From Colivivens sp964452915 (GTDB lineage Bacteria > Bacteroidota > Bacteroidia > Bacteroidales > Bacteroidaceae): a stretch of 64,000 bases of DNA. Below the pieces are notes generated by a model, which saw only the letters and a program-made list of their open reading frames with translations, was not told the DNA's origin and searched no databases. The position numbers and the translations under genes are program-made. Location: contig CAYVNW010000004.1 of the NCBI GenBank assembly GCA_964452915.1, positions 26,224-90,223 on the forward strand. The letters are read 5' to 3'. The first letter of the stretch is position 1; each line of letters begins with the position of its first letter. Below, in pieces: positions 1 through 7,957 of the stretch.

Positions 1-329
1 TAAACGAAATCATGATTTCCTATTATACGAAAATCTTGCGCAAGGTCGATAATCTTAACATGTGAAGGTACTGAATGTTCCTTAAGGAAGGACTCACTTT
101 TCCCGTGACCGAAACAAAGGAAGATCACATCAACATCATCTATCGGAGCTTGATCGGTGAATGTGAATTCTGTTTCACCGATAAGCCCTTCGTGAACATC
201 GCAAACCTTGTTTCCTGCATTTGACTCACTATTTGCGAATACTATATCAACCGACGGATGGTTTACGAGCAGGCGAATCAGTTCACCTCCCGTGTAGCCT
301 GCTGCCCCAAATATTCCTACTTTAATCAT
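1..329 (-). CDS. argC: N-acetyl-gamma-glutamyl-phosphate reductase, N-terminal part (cut by window edge)
   Basis: The reading frame starts at the ATG on the minus strand at 329 and runs off the window, so only about 109 N-terminal residues are visible. It begins MIKVGIFGAAGYTGGEL, the Rossmann-type NADP-binding glycine motif (GxxGYTG) typical of ArgC. ArgC reduces N-acyl-glutamyl phosphate to the semialdehyde, the third step of arginine synthesis, in the cytoplasm. Only 3 bases separate it from the argG stop codon, so the two are surely co-transcribed and probably translationally coupled. The C-terminal catalytic cysteine domain is outside the window. The identification rests on the N-terminal motif and the operon context. 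Confidence 0.9.
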   Translation of the reverse strand, partial: MIKVGIFGAAGYTGGELIRLLVNHPSVDIVFANSESNAGNKVCDVHEGLIGETEFTFTDQAPIDDVDVIFLCFGHGKSESFLKEHSVPSHVKIIDLAQDFRIIGNHDFV

Positions 330-332
330 CAC

Positions 333-1538
333 TTATTGTCTTTCGTCAGGGTGAGCAAGATAGTAAGCGCGAAGTGGCGTTGAAGTGACTTTGATAAAGC
401 CTTTTGCGTCCTCGCTTGTCCATGCCTTGGCAGTCTCTCCGTATTCACCAAGTTTGTTCTTAACAAGATCATTAGGAGAGTCAACGCCGACGGTTTGGAA
501 CGTAAGAGGACGTAATTCGAGAGTAACTTCACCGGTTACATTGCGTTGTGAACTCGTAAGCATAGCCTCCATATCAGGCATTACCGGTTCCAAATACTGA
601 CTTTCGTGCAAGAACATGCCATACCATGTACTGATTTGGTCTTTCCAGTACTGCTGCCATTTAGAAAGGACAAACTTCTCAAGAAAACGGTGCGCTCCAA
701 TTATAAGCATCGGGGCTGCAGCCTCAAAGCCAACCCTTCCTTTAATGCCTATTATCGTATCACCGACATGGCAATCACGTCCAATTCCATAAGCAGCACC
801 TATTTTCTCTATCTCCTGTATTGCCTCGATCTTATCTGAATACGCCTTACCGTTTACCGAGCAAATCTCACCTTTTTCGAAACCAATCTTCAAGATCTCG
901 GGTCCGTCTTTTGCTGGATGTTTCAAATAGGCAGACTCCGGGAGTCCTTTGGTAGAATCGAGCAATTCGCCACCACAAATGCTTGTTCCCCAAAGCCCTA
1001 CATTGTAGCTATACTTCAGTTTGGCGAAGTCTGCTGAAAAACCATGTTTGTTGAGATAGTCAATTTCTTCTTGCCGGCTGAGATTTCCGTCGCGTGTGAG
1101 TGTAATAATCTCCATGCCAGGAGCCATAACGAGAAAAGTCATATCAAAACGGATTTGGTCATTACCTGCACCTGTACTTCCATGGGCTATCGCGTCAGCA
1201 CCTATTTCCTTAGCATATCTGGCTATTGCCAACGCCTGGAAGATACGCTCCGAGCTGACAGAGATAGGATAGCAGTTGTTACGAAGCACATTACCAAAAA
1301 TCATGTATTTCAAGCTCTTCTCATAGTATTCGTGTGTCACATCTAATGTAACATATTTAGTAGCACCCAACTTGTAGGCATTTGTTTCATTTGTTTTCAG
1401 TTGTTCTTCACTAAATCCACCTGTATTTGCACATGCAGCGTGAACTTCATAACCTTTCTCTTTTGCAAGATACATCACAGTATAAGATGTGTCCAGACCT
1501 CCACTGAACGCAACCACCACCTTTTTCTTCTTATCCAT
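333..1538 (-). CDS. argG: Argininosuccinate synthase
   Basis: A 401-residue cytoplasmic enzyme that joins citrulline and aspartate with ATP to make argininosuccinate, the penultimate step of arginine synthesis. The N-terminal AFSGGLDTSY is the PP-loop ATP pyrophosphatase motif of ArgG, and GSTGAGNDQIRFD in the middle is the citrulline/aspartate-binding region of the family. The length matches the usual roughly 400 residues. It is the third gene of an operon read argR, GNAT, argG, argC; the gap to the GNAT gene upstream is 85 bp and to argC downstream 3 bp. It is probably controlled by ArgR through the operators upstream of argR. Nothing is unusual in the sequence. Confidence 0.97.
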   Translation of the reverse strand: MDKKKKVVVAFSGGLDTSYTVMYLAKEKGYEVHAACANTGGFSEEQLKTNETNAYKLGATKYVTLDVTHEYYEKSLKYMIFGNVLRNNCYPISVSSERIFQALAIARYAKEIGADAIAHGSTGAGNDQIRFDMTFLVMAPGMEIITLTRDGNLSRQEEIDYLNKHGFSADFAKLKYSYNVGLWGTSICGGELLDSTKGLPESAYLKHPAKDGPEILKIGFEKGEICSVNGKAYSDKIEAIQEIEKIGAAYGIGRDCHVGDTIIGIKGRVGFEAAAPMLIIGAHRFLEKFVLSKWQQYWKDQISTWYGMFLHESQYLEPVMPDMEAMLTSSQRNVTGEVTLELRPLTFQTVGVDSPNDLVKNKLGEYGETAKAWTSEDAKGFIKVTSTPLRAYYLAHPDERQ

Positions 1539-1623
1539 ACTTTTGTATATTTTTGTTATGTTCTTTGATATCGCTTAAAAGAGTTTATATATTCACTGTG
1601 GAAACAGATTCGTACGCACAGTA

Positions 1624-2259
1624 TCACATAAGTCCTCTTTTTGTCATTTCTTTTATAATCTCTTGGAATATTTCGATGGGCGTAGGTTCACCCTTGTGTT
1701 GTTCCGGATCATATAGCATACCGGTGCAGATACAGAATTTCCTGTCTTTCATTTGCAATATCGGGTAATTCACGCATCCTATGCATCCACGCCAAAAAGC
1801 GTCATCATCTGTCAGTTGCTGAAATGACACAGGAACGTAGCCAAGCGCCGTATTCATTTTCATTACAGCATCGCCACTGGTTAGAGAAAAGATCTTTGCA
1901 TGAGGCCATCGGACGCGTGCAAGTGTGAACGTGTGATCTTTTATTCGTTTTGATATGTCACGTCCTTGATATTCTGGATGTACAATCAAACCCGAAGTAG
2001 TTACATATGCTTTATTTCCCCAAGTCTCGATATAACTGAATCCGGCAAACTTATCCCCAAGTTCCGTTTGCACACTTGAATCGAGAGCAAGTATCGCCTT
2101 TCCTTCCTTCATCTTTGTAGCGACATATTCGTGTGTGCGTTCCGCAATTCCCGTCCCTCGTTTTTTTGCAGCCTCGCGTATTGTATTATTAATAAGGTCT
2201 ACGTACTTCTCATGTGAAGCATCAGCCACAATGACCTTTATTCCATCAGGATATTCCAT
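1624..2259 (-). CDS. GNAT-family N-acyltransferase of the arginine operon
   Basis: A 211-residue protein with a GNAT fold. The segment GLIVHPEYQGRDISKRIKDHTF carries the acyl-CoA pyrophosphate-binding motif (Q/RxxGxx, here YQGRDIS). It sits between argR and argG, so it probably acylates glutamate in the first committed step of arginine synthesis. Classical ArgA and ArgJ are not seen here. From family knowledge, Bacteroides use N-succinyl rather than N-acetyl intermediates at the transcarbamylase step, so the acyl donor could be succinyl-CoA; this is inference. A cluster of cysteines near the C-terminus (CIGCVNYP, then CICTG) is unusual for a simple GNAT enzyme and could bind metal. The exact substrate cannot be read from the sequence. 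Confidence 0.8.
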   Translation of the reverse strand: MEYPDGIKVIVADASHEKYVDLINNTIREAAKKRGTGIAERTHEYVATKMKEGKAILALDSSVQTELGDKFAGFSYIETWGNKAYVTTSGLIVHPEYQGRDISKRIKDHTFTLARVRWPHAKIFSLTSGDAVMKMNTALGYVPVSFQQLTDDDAFWRGCIGCVNYPILQMKDRKFCICTGMLYDPEQHKGEPTPIEIFQEIIKEMTKRGLM

Positions 2260-2307
2260 TTCTGCTGTTTTGGGCAGGACTCACTCCTGTCTCATCTTTT
2301 TTTTATT

Positions 2308-2778
2308 TTATTTGTTTAGTGTAGTCTCAAGTTTCATTTTTATCAAGTCTCTTGAACAATTTTCCTCAAGCACAATCATAATCGTATCATCACCAGCGAC
2401 AGTGCCTATGATCTCTGGTATGCTTGAATTGTCTATATCATATGCGATACTGCTCGCATATCCCGGTCGTGTCTTGATGACACATAGGTTACCACTGAAA
2501 CGTATCGACTGCACTCCGTTGCTCATCAGCATTTCGCTTACTGGCCTGTGTTCACGAATGCGCTTATACATTGTGTTATTTGGCAAAATATACACTGATT
2601 TTCCGCTCATCGACGCTGCTTTTGCCACCTTTAACTGCTTGAGGTCTCTCGATAAGGTTGCTTGAGTAATCTGGTAACCTTCCCGTCGCAATTCCTTAAG
2701 TAAATCCTCCTGGCATGATATTTCCTGGCTCGACAGAATCAACCTTATCACTTCCAGTCTTGATGTCTTAATGCTCAT
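2308..2778 (-). CDS. argR: Arginine repressor
   Basis: A 156-residue transcription factor of the ArgR/AhrC family. The N-terminal winged helix contains the family pattern around SQEDLLKELRREGYQITQATLSRDLKQL (about residues 16-46). The C-terminal hexamerisation and arginine-binding domain contains SNGVQSIRFSGNLCVIKTRPGYAS and the GTVAGDDTIMI motif, whose Asp pair contacts arginine. It is the first gene of the arginine operon, 48 bp before the GNAT gene, and two inverted repeats lie 58-90 bp upstream of its start, so it most likely represses itself and the whole operon when arginine is plentiful. The length is normal. Confidence 0.96.
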   Translation of the reverse strand: MSIKTSRLEVIRLILSSQEISCQEDLLKELRREGYQITQATLSRDLKQLKVAKAASMSGKSVYILPNNTMYKRIREHRPVSEMLMSNGVQSIRFSGNLCVIKTRPGYASSIAYDIDNSSIPEIIGTVAGDDTIMIVLEENCSRDLIKMKLETTLNK

Positions 2779-2806
2779 CTTTTGTATATTTATTCATTCG
2801 AGACTG

Positions 2807-2868
2807 CAAAATTATAAAATTACATGCAAACAGCAATGCATTTTTCGCATAAAATGCAAAAAAAGCAT
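2807..2868 (-). promoter_or_regulatory. argR operon promoter with two ArgR-type operators
   Basis: A Bacteroidetes -7 box TAATTTTG lies on the minus strand at 2814-2807. ATTG at 2837-2834 is a weak -33 match with a 19-base spacer. Two identical-geometry inverted repeats, ATGC-N7-GCAT, occupy 2836-2850 and 2854-2868, separated by 3 bases and overlapping the upstream part of the promoter. Tandem short palindromes ahead of argR are the classical arrangement of ARG boxes. Binding by this ArgR is inference. Confidence 0.7.
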
Positions 2869-2899
2869 ATAACAAGAGTTGTAACTAATGATTTGACCT

Positions 2900-3664
2900 C
2901 TATAGTTGAGTTTCTCCTTCTATATAGTTGCCCATCAGGAGTTGGTCACCATCAAACGAAGCATATGTAAACAAGCTGTACCATTCGCCCAATATTATTA
3001 CATGGCATTCATGACTTATCATCAAATCGAGTTCTATGTGCCGGTGGCCGAATATAAAATAGTTGACGCTTGGGTGTGCCTTCAGATAATTTTTAGCAAA
3101 GATTACAAGGTTCTCTTTTTGTTCACCCTTATATTGGTCTTCTCCTGTTCCGTCGTGCATTATGCGGTTATGCTTTGCCCAATTGAGTCCAAAGTTTACA
3201 AACCAGTGTGGATGTAAGCATCGTGCAATTCGTTGCAGAATTTTGTTTTGAAAGCACCAAAACATAAAACGGGCCATCTTGTCGTTCTTGTCGATATCCA
3301 AAGTGTGACCGTGTGCTAGATAGAATTCTTTTCCGTAAATTTCTAATAAGCATGGCTCATGGTGTATGATTACCCCACACTCCTTCTCCAAGTAATCACC
3401 CATCCACATATCGTGATTACCGGTAAAATAGTGGACTTCCACCCCAAGGTCAGTCAGTTCACTCAGTTTACCCAAAAAACGTGTGTATCCTTTTGGAACC
3501 ACATCCTTGTATTCGAACCAAAAGTCGAACATGTCACCCAAGAGATACACAGCATCCGCCTTGTTTTTTATTGTGTCAAGGAATCTCACCAACTTCCGTT
3601 CCTGAGTTCTTTTATGTTCAATGGCACGACTGCCAAGATGTGCGTCCGACAAGAAATACACCAT
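2900..3664 (-). CDS. lpxH: UDP-2,3-diacylglucosamine hydrolase-like metallophosphoesterase
   Basis: A 254-residue calcineurin-like phosphoesterase. The dimetal motifs appear in order: SDAHLG near the N-terminus, LLGDMFDFW, TGNHDMW, AHGHTLD and FGHRHIE. This order and the FDFW signature match LpxH and its Bacteroidetes relatives, which hydrolyse UDP-2,3-diacylglucosamine to lipid X in lipid A synthesis at the inner-membrane surface. The length is close to the family norm of 240-260 residues. It follows the SufT-like gene on the same strand after a gap of about 100 bp. A different pyrophosphatase substrate cannot be excluded, but the GHRH and GNHD motifs leave little doubt about the enzyme class. 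Confidence 0.85.
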   Translation of the reverse strand: MVYFLSDAHLGSRAIEHKRTQERKLVRFLDTIKNKADAVYLLGDMFDFWFEYKDVVPKGYTRFLGKLSELTDLGVEVHYFTGNHDMWMGDYLEKECGVIIHHEPCLLEIYGKEFYLAHGHTLDIDKNDKMARFMFWCFQNKILQRIARCLHPHWFVNFGLNWAKHNRIMHDGTGEDQYKGEQKENLVIFAKNYLKAHPSVNYFIFGHRHIELDLMISHECHVIILGEWYSLFTYASFDGDQLLMGNYIEGETQL

Positions 3665-3764
3665 AGTTTGTCTTTATTATTATATTGAATCTATTTTGTT
3701 TCTTATAATTTATCAAATTCGTATAAATAAACAAGAGTTATATACGTTATTATTCCACGCCTCA

Positions 3765-4076
3765 CTACATCAGTCCGAGATCGAGTTTTGCCTCGTCACT
3801 CATCATGTCTTTGTTCCATTCGGGTTCATAGACTATTTCCACATTAACGCCTTTCACACCCTCTATCGAACCGACTTTTTGATGAATATCCTCCACTATA
3901 AAGTCAGCGGCAGGACATGAAGGAGCAGTAAGCGTCATTTCAATGTTTACCACGTAATCATCTGTGACATCAATTTTGTATACCAGTCCCAAGTCGTACA
4001 CATTAACAGGGATTTCAGGATCAAAGACTGTTTTCAACATCTCAACCGTCTTCACTTCTATGTCATATTTTTCCAT
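3765..4076 (-). CDS. MIP18/DUF59-family (SufT-like) iron-sulfur assembly protein
   Basis: A 103-residue single-domain protein of the DUF59/MIP18 family. The family signature DPEIPVNVYDLGLVY is at about residues 19-33 and the reactive-cysteine motif LTAPSCPAAD is in the centre. Members help mature iron-sulfur proteins and often sit in suf operons; here it instead overlaps the start of the radC gene region. Its ATG lies 14 bp inside the 3' end of radC, so it is translationally coupled to radC. The role is assigned from the family, and no other Fe-S assembly genes are visible in the window. Confidence 0.85.
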   Translation of the reverse strand: MEKYDIEVKTVEMLKTVFDPEIPVNVYDLGLVYKIDVTDDYVVNIEMTLTAPSCPAADFIVEDIHQKVGSIEGVKGVNVEIVYEPEWNKDMMSDEAKLDLGLM

Positions 4077-4749
4077 TGTCTGCGAAACTATAATATTGTC
4101 CGTCGGTCACTATTACATGATCGAGCAGATGTATGTTCATTGTCGTAGCGGCTGCCTTTATCTTGTTTGTCAGATTAATGTCGTCGCCACTCGGCCGGAG
4201 TGATCCTGAAGGGTGATTATGGCACGCTATTATATTTGTTGCGTCTACCATCAGAGCCTCCTTCAATATCATTCGTATGTCAACCGCAGTTTGAGTAAGC
4301 CCCCCACTGCTCAGCCTCACTTTTTTAAGAACTCTGGCACTGTTGTTAAGCAGCAAAATCCAAAATTCCTCGTGCGTCAAGTCCTGCATCAAAGGGTGCA
4401 TCATCATATACACATCCTCAGCTGTGACAATTTGGTTTATACCGTTAGTCTTTTCCAATGCCCTACGTCTTCCTATCTCAGCCGCAGCCTTGATTCTAAC
4501 TGCCTTTGCATCTCCTATTCCATTGAAAGACATTAATTCCTCAATAGTCATCTTGCTAAGCATTGACAGACGGTTGTCACACGTATCCAAGACTTCTTTC
4601 ATTAACTGTACAGCCGATTTCTTCGATGTTCCCGATCCTATCAGGATTGCCAAAAGTTCGGCATCTGTAAGGGCTCTCTCGCCCTTATCCATCATTTTTT
4701 CCCTGGGCCGATCTTCCTTCGCCCAACTTTTTATTGAACCATTGTCCAT
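4063..4749 (-). CDS. radC: RadC-family JAB1/MPN domain protein
   Basis: A 228-residue protein of the RadC family. The N-terminal helix-hairpin-helix part contains FNGIGDAKAVRIKAA. The C-terminal JAMM metalloprotease-like motif HNHPSGSLRPSGDD shows all three expected metal ligands (H, H, D). RadC was once linked to DNA repair, but its biochemical activity is not settled. The start at 4749 gives the usual MDNGSIKSWAKEDRPREK beginning of Bacteroidetes members. It lies 41 bp downstream of the glycosyltransferase gene and overlaps the SufT-like gene by 14 bp, so the three are probably one transcript. Confidence 0.94.
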   Translation of the reverse strand: MDNGSIKSWAKEDRPREKMMDKGERALTDAELLAILIGSGTSKKSAVQLMKEVLDTCDNRLSMLSKMTIEELMSFNGIGDAKAVRIKAAAEIGRRRALEKTNGINQIVTAEDVYMMMHPLMQDLTHEEFWILLLNNSARVLKKVRLSSGGLTQTAVDIRMILKEALMVDATNIIACHNHPSGSLRPSGDDINLTNKIKAAATTMNIHLLDHVIVTDGQYYSFADNGKI

Positions 4750-4790
4750 TTCACTTTTATATAAATGTTGTCTTTTGTTTGTTACGACTG

Positions 4791-5804
4791 TCAGTCGTAG
4801 AAGTTCTTCTCATATGCGCTGAACTCGTCCCTATTTAGTATACATCGTAGCCACCACGCCTTCAAGAATCCAAGTCCATAACCGAACAGTTGTACGAATG
4901 CAGCTTCAATCGAAAGGAAGCCTATCACCATACTTTTATTCTGTATTGATGAATCTATAAATATCAGCAGGCAGTAGAGTACCACCGGCAGTATTGTATA
5001 CATCCAAAGCCATGAACCTGCAAAACGCAGAATCAGAGTGATTACGATAAGCGATACAACTCCTATAGTAAAGAATGCCGGTAGCAAGTGCACCATCTTC
5101 ATAGTTCCAGGATGTCGTTTTTCCAAATTTATTCGTGCGATGCCCGAGTTGAATACCTGCCTAAAGAACTTCTCCATGTCCGTACGCCTCTTATGCCACA
5201 CCCATGCTTCAGGGAATAACCTACAAGTGTAGCCGGCACTGAAGATCCGTATACTGAAATCTATATCCTCACCGAAGCGCATCTTCGAAAATCCTCCGAG
5301 CGCATTATACACATCACGCCGTACCCCCATGTTGAACGAGCGCGGATAGAATTTATCCATCTTCCGTTTTCCTCCTCTAATGCCCCCAGTAGTGAAGAAA
5401 CTTGTCATACTGTAGCTGATTGCTTTCTGAATCGGTGTGAACGAATCATTGGCACGGTCAGGACCTCCAAATGCATCGCATGGGTTTATATCAAGTTCCT
5501 TATTGATTACAGCAAAATACTGTGGCGGAACAACACAATCGCTGTCGAGTATGATGACAAACTCTCCGCTTGCCCTTTCCACACCATAGTTTCTTGACGT
5601 GCCTGGGCCACTGTTTTCCTTATAGAAATACTTAATATTCAGTTTCTGCTTGTAACGTTCAACAACCTCATCACATTTCACTTTCGACCCGTCTTCAACA
5701 ACTATAACCTCAAAATCCTTGACTGTTTGTTGAGTAAGGCTTTGAAGTAGTTCGTCAACTTCGTCGGTACGATTATACACGGGTATTACTACTGAGTATC
5801 GCAT
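4791..5804 (-). CDS. Family 2 glycosyltransferase with C-terminal membrane segments
   Basis: A 337-residue GT-A fold transferase. The N-terminus has VVIPVYNRTDEVDELLQSL, the nucleotide-sugar binding start of GT2 enzymes, followed by VVEDGS and the DXD-like ILDSDCVVP. The acceptor-side motif FGEDIDFSIR matches the ED motif. After about residue 240 come two or three hydrophobic stretches (LLPAFFTIGVVSLIVITLIL and WMYTILPVVLYCLLIFI), so the protein is anchored in the inner membrane. It probably adds a sugar to an envelope glycan; the sugar and acceptor cannot be told. It has its own promoter at 5838-5869 and leads the radC and SufT-like genes. Confidence 0.88.
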   Translation of the reverse strand: MRYSVVIPVYNRTDEVDELLQSLTQQTVKDFEVIVVEDGSKVKCDEVVERYKQKLNIKYFYKENSGPGTSRNYGVERASGEFVIILDSDCVVPPQYFAVINKELDINPCDAFGGPDRANDSFTPIQKAISYSMTSFFTTGGIRGGKRKMDKFYPRSFNMGVRRDVYNALGGFSKMRFGEDIDFSIRIFSAGYTCRLFPEAWVWHKRRTDMEKFFRQVFNSGIARINLEKRHPGTMKMVHLLPAFFTIGVVSLIVITLILRFAGSWLWMYTILPVVLYCLLIFIDSSIQNKSMVIGFLSIEAAFVQLFGYGLGFLKAWWLRCILNRDEFSAYEKNFYD

Positions 5805-5837
5805 GACTTACTATTGTTTTCTTTGTTTACAGCGGTG

Positions 5838-5869
5838 CAAAAGTAAGTAAAAATTTTTTCAGAATCAAA
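5838..5869 (-). promoter_or_regulatory. Promoter of the glycosyltransferase-radC transcript
   Basis: On the minus strand, a -33 TTTG (5869-5866) and a -7 TACTTTTG (5845-5838) are separated by 20 bases, matching the Bacteroidetes sigma-ABfr consensus TTTG-N19-20-TAnnTTTG. The box is 34 bp before the ATG at 5804. Confidence 0.75.
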
Positions 5870-5947
5870 AATAACGGTAAAAAGGTTACCACTTCCACGC
5901 CTAATGTCCAACTACCACACCCCGATTGTCTTCAAAAGAGCAATCGG

Positions 5948-6682
5948 CTATTCTATATAGAAAGTCAGTACAATCATCTTATTGCGTCCTTTATCTACAG
6001 AGTTAGTATAGATCATCGGTGTCGCCTCGGTTATGTCTGTCCTGTTCTTTTCTATTATATTCATAAGTCCATAGCAGAACTTTATCTCCGGTATGAATTT
6101 GAAAAAAGGCAGATAGAAATCACATCCCATCCCTACTTCAAGGAAGCAATCAAAACTTTTCAGCAGGAGATTGCGTTGCTTCTTGACTGTCAAGTCATAC
6201 ACAGGATTAACTCCACACATTACATAAGGGCGAAAGTTATTATAACGCTCACCTGCTATCTTGAGGTCAATTGGAATTGAAATAAAGGTTGACTTCATGT
6301 TCTGAATGTTGTGCTCTCCTGTTTTTTGATTACGGAAAGTGGTGTTTTTCTCACCAAAATGCATTGTCGGAATAAGTCTCAATGCAAGATGCTCATTGAT
6401 TTTCAATTCACCCAAGATACCAACGCTGAAACCTGCATCGTAGTTTGCGATATCGGCATTCCACTGATTCCCGTCTGCATCGACAAAGCCATTGTTGACA
6501 AATTCTATATCTTGTAGGTTGATACCGGCAAGGAAGCCATAGTGGAACCGTCGCTGATCAATATAAGGACGGTTCATGACCGTACGCTTCTGCGCATACG
6601 TCCTCACGTTGGTCAATCCAATTAGACCGATCAGTCCAATTAATCCAATTAATTCAATTCGCTCTCTTGCTTTTAACTTCAT
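5948..6682 (-). CDS. PorT-family outer-membrane beta-barrel protein
   Basis: A 244-residue secreted protein. After a signal peptide (residues 1 to about 31, ending RTYAQ) the rest is a PorT-type beta-barrel: HYGFLAGINLQDIEF, the alternating strand FSVGILGELKINEHLALRLIPTMHFGE, STFISIPIDLKI, and a C-terminal strand ending in MIVLTFYIE. PorT is required for type IX secretion in Porphyromonas, and PorT-like proteins are widespread in Bacteroidales, so this could be the T9SS component or a paralogue. The hydrophobic core of the signal peptide is an unusual run of four Leu-Ile-Gly triplets. It lies downstream of rpmH on the same strand. Confidence 0.75.
   Translation of the reverse strand: MKLKARERIELIGLIGLIGLIGLTNVRTYAQKRTVMNRPYIDQRRFHYGFLAGINLQDIEFVNNGFVDADGNQWNADIANYDAGFSVGILGELKINEHLALRLIPTMHFGEKNTTFRNQKTGEHNIQNMKSTFISIPIDLKIAGERYNNFRPYVMCGVNPVYDLTVKKQRNLLLKSFDCFLEVGMGCDFYLPFFKFIPEIKFCYGLMNIIEKNRTDITEATPMIYTNSVDKGRNKMIVLTFYIE
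6617..6652 (-). repeat. Nine-base tandem repeat coding (Leu-Ile-Gly)4 in a signal peptide
   Basis: Four consecutive 9-base units encode Leu-Ile-Gly, residues 11-22 of the PorT-like protein. Two units are identical (TTAATTGGA) and two differ only at synonymous or nearly synonymous positions. The copies form the hydrophobic core of the signal peptide. Confidence 0.85.
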
Positions 6683-6749
6683 ATCTTTATAAACGTAATT
6701 GTCGTCCGTTTATTGTTTCAGGTGAGCATCATCTTTTTGCATCAAAGAA

Positions 6750-6775
6750 AGGCTGAGAGTATTATTCCCAGCCCT
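6750..6775 (-). terminator. Possible weak terminator after rpmH
   Basis: On the minus strand a GGCTG...CAGCC stem (arms 6773-6769 and 6755-6751), with partly pairing flanks, is followed by TTTCTTT. The loop is 13 bases and the stem is short, so termination may be incomplete. Confidence 0.4.
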
Positions 6776-6800
6776 TATAATCTCTATCTGCCCGAAAGGA

Positions 6801-6959
6801 TTACTTCTTTCCGTGAAACTCGTTTGATACAGAGAGTGACTTACGTCCTTTTTTGCGACGAGCCGACAATACGCGACGTCCGTTCTTTGTAGTCATACGA
6901 TGACGGAATCCGTGCTTGTTAATTCTTTTACGGTTGTGTGGTTGAAATGTTCTCTTCAT
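6801..6959 (-). CDS. rpmH: Ribosomal protein bL34
   Basis: A 52-residue, strongly basic protein: MKRTFQPHNRKRINKHGFR at the start, then RMTTKNGRRVLSARRKKGRK, the complete L34 signature of the large ribosomal subunit. The extension SVSNEFHGKK after the basic core is typical of Bacteroidetes L34. The gene has its own consensus promoter at 7054-7084, divergent from efp. It is not next to rnpA or dnaA, unlike in many other phyla; a separate rpmH beside efp is commonly seen in Bacteroidales. Confidence 0.97.
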   Translation of the reverse strand: MKRTFQPHNRKRINKHGFRHRMTTKNGRRVLSARRKKGRKSLSVSNEFHGKK

Positions 6960-7053
6960 TTTCCTTATATTTTAATTATCATTACTTCATTCAGCGCCAT
7001 CATCCAAGACGGGCATTTACATATACTCATGCTCCATTGGCGCAAACAGCGTG

Positions 7054-7084
7054 CAAATTTAGTGATTTTATGTAACCTAACAAA
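7054..7084 (-). promoter_or_regulatory. Promoter of rpmH
   Basis: Minus-strand -33 TTTG (7084-7081) and -7 TAAATTTG (7061-7054) with a 19-base spacer, an exact Bacteroidetes promoter. It gives rpmH a leader of about 90 bases. Confidence 0.8.
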
Positions 7085-7112
7085 AAGAAACGGCGTTTTT
7101 TCACTTACTTTT

Positions 7113-7143
7113 TTTGTTCTTTTACAAAAAACATCTAATTTTG
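7113..7143 (+). promoter_or_regulatory. Promoter of efp
   Basis: Plus-strand -33 TTTG (7113-7116) and -7 TAATTTTG (7136-7143) with a 19-base spacer. It diverges from the rpmH promoter, whose -33 element lies 29 bp away. Confidence 0.8.
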
Positions 7144-7208
7144 CATCCGATTTCAAGACGATAGAGAAACGATAAAAGAATAAATTACATTTAATACAAA
7201 CAAACAGT

Positions 7209-7781
7209 ATGGCTATATTAGCAGGTGACATTAAGAAAGGCGTATGCCTTCGTCTCGACGACGGCAAAATTTGGGTAGTGATTGACTTCCTTCACAAGAA
7301 ACCAGGCAAGGGAAATACAGTGATGATTACAAAACTCCGTAATGTAGAAGACGGAAGAGTGCTTGAGCGCACTTGGATTGTATCAGCGAAACTTGACGAT
7401 GTGACTGTGTCCCATCAGCAGTTCCAATATTTATATAAAGAGGGTGACGATATGGTATTCATGAATACAGAAACCTTCGAGCAAGTGAACATAAACAAGG
7501 ACCTTATCACTGGTGGTGATTTTCTCAAGGAAGGTGAAACCATGGTCATGGCATCGGTCGATGACCAAACAGGTGCGATTCTCACAGCTGAAGCTCCGGT
7601 GAAAATTGTTCTGAAAGTCACTTACACCGAACCTGGACTTAAAGGCGACACCGCTACAAATGCGACAAAACCGGCAACGCTTGAGACTGGTGTGCAAATT
7701 CGTGTACCTCTGTTTATCAACGAAGGCGATATGATAGAAGTTGACACACGCGACGGAAGCTACGTATCACGTAAATCATAA
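7209..7781 (+). CDS. efp: Translation elongation factor P
   Basis: A 190-residue protein with the three OB-like domains of EF-P. It enters the ribosomal E site and relieves stalling at polyproline stretches. The N-terminal domain carries the loop HKKPGKGN with the tip lysine at residue 34, the position that is post-translationally modified in many bacteria; an EpmA- or EarP-type partner gene is not visible here. The C-terminal signature VQIRVPLFINEGDMIEVDTRDGSYVSR is complete. It is transcribed alone from a consensus promoter and ends at a strong 17-bp terminator hairpin. Confidence 0.97.
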   Translation: MAILAGDIKKGVCLRLDDGKIWVVIDFLHKKPGKGNTVMITKLRNVEDGRVLERTWIVSAKLDDVTVSHQQFQYLYKEGDDMVFMNTETFEQVNINKDLITGGDFLKEGETMVMASVDDQTGAILTAEAPVKIVLKVTYTEPGLKGDTATNATKPATLETGVQIRVPLFINEGDMIEVDTRDGSYVSRKS

Positions 7782-7877
7782 TGTTTTGTTGGAACTTTTA
7801 CATAAGAATATCTACGTTGGCATATATATATATGCAAGAACAGTAAAGCCCCATAAAAACATATGTCAAGAATGACA

Positions 7878-7916
7878 GAAATGCCATCTAACTTGCTGAA
7901 AGTTAGATGGCATTTC
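7878..7916. terminator. Bidirectional terminator between efp and the GH2 gene
   Basis: A perfect 17-bp inverted repeat with arms at 7878-7894 and 7900-7916 and a 5-base loop. T-rich sequence follows on the plus strand. It lies between convergent genes and can serve both. Confidence 0.85.
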
Positions 7917-7957
7917 CATTATCTTTTAAGGCTACTGCTTATTTTATACATGTTACG

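Noticed and set aside
6965..7267. Minus-strand open frame of 100 codons between rpmH and efp
   Set aside because: It overlaps both consensus promoters and the start of efp in the opposite direction, with no recognisable protein.
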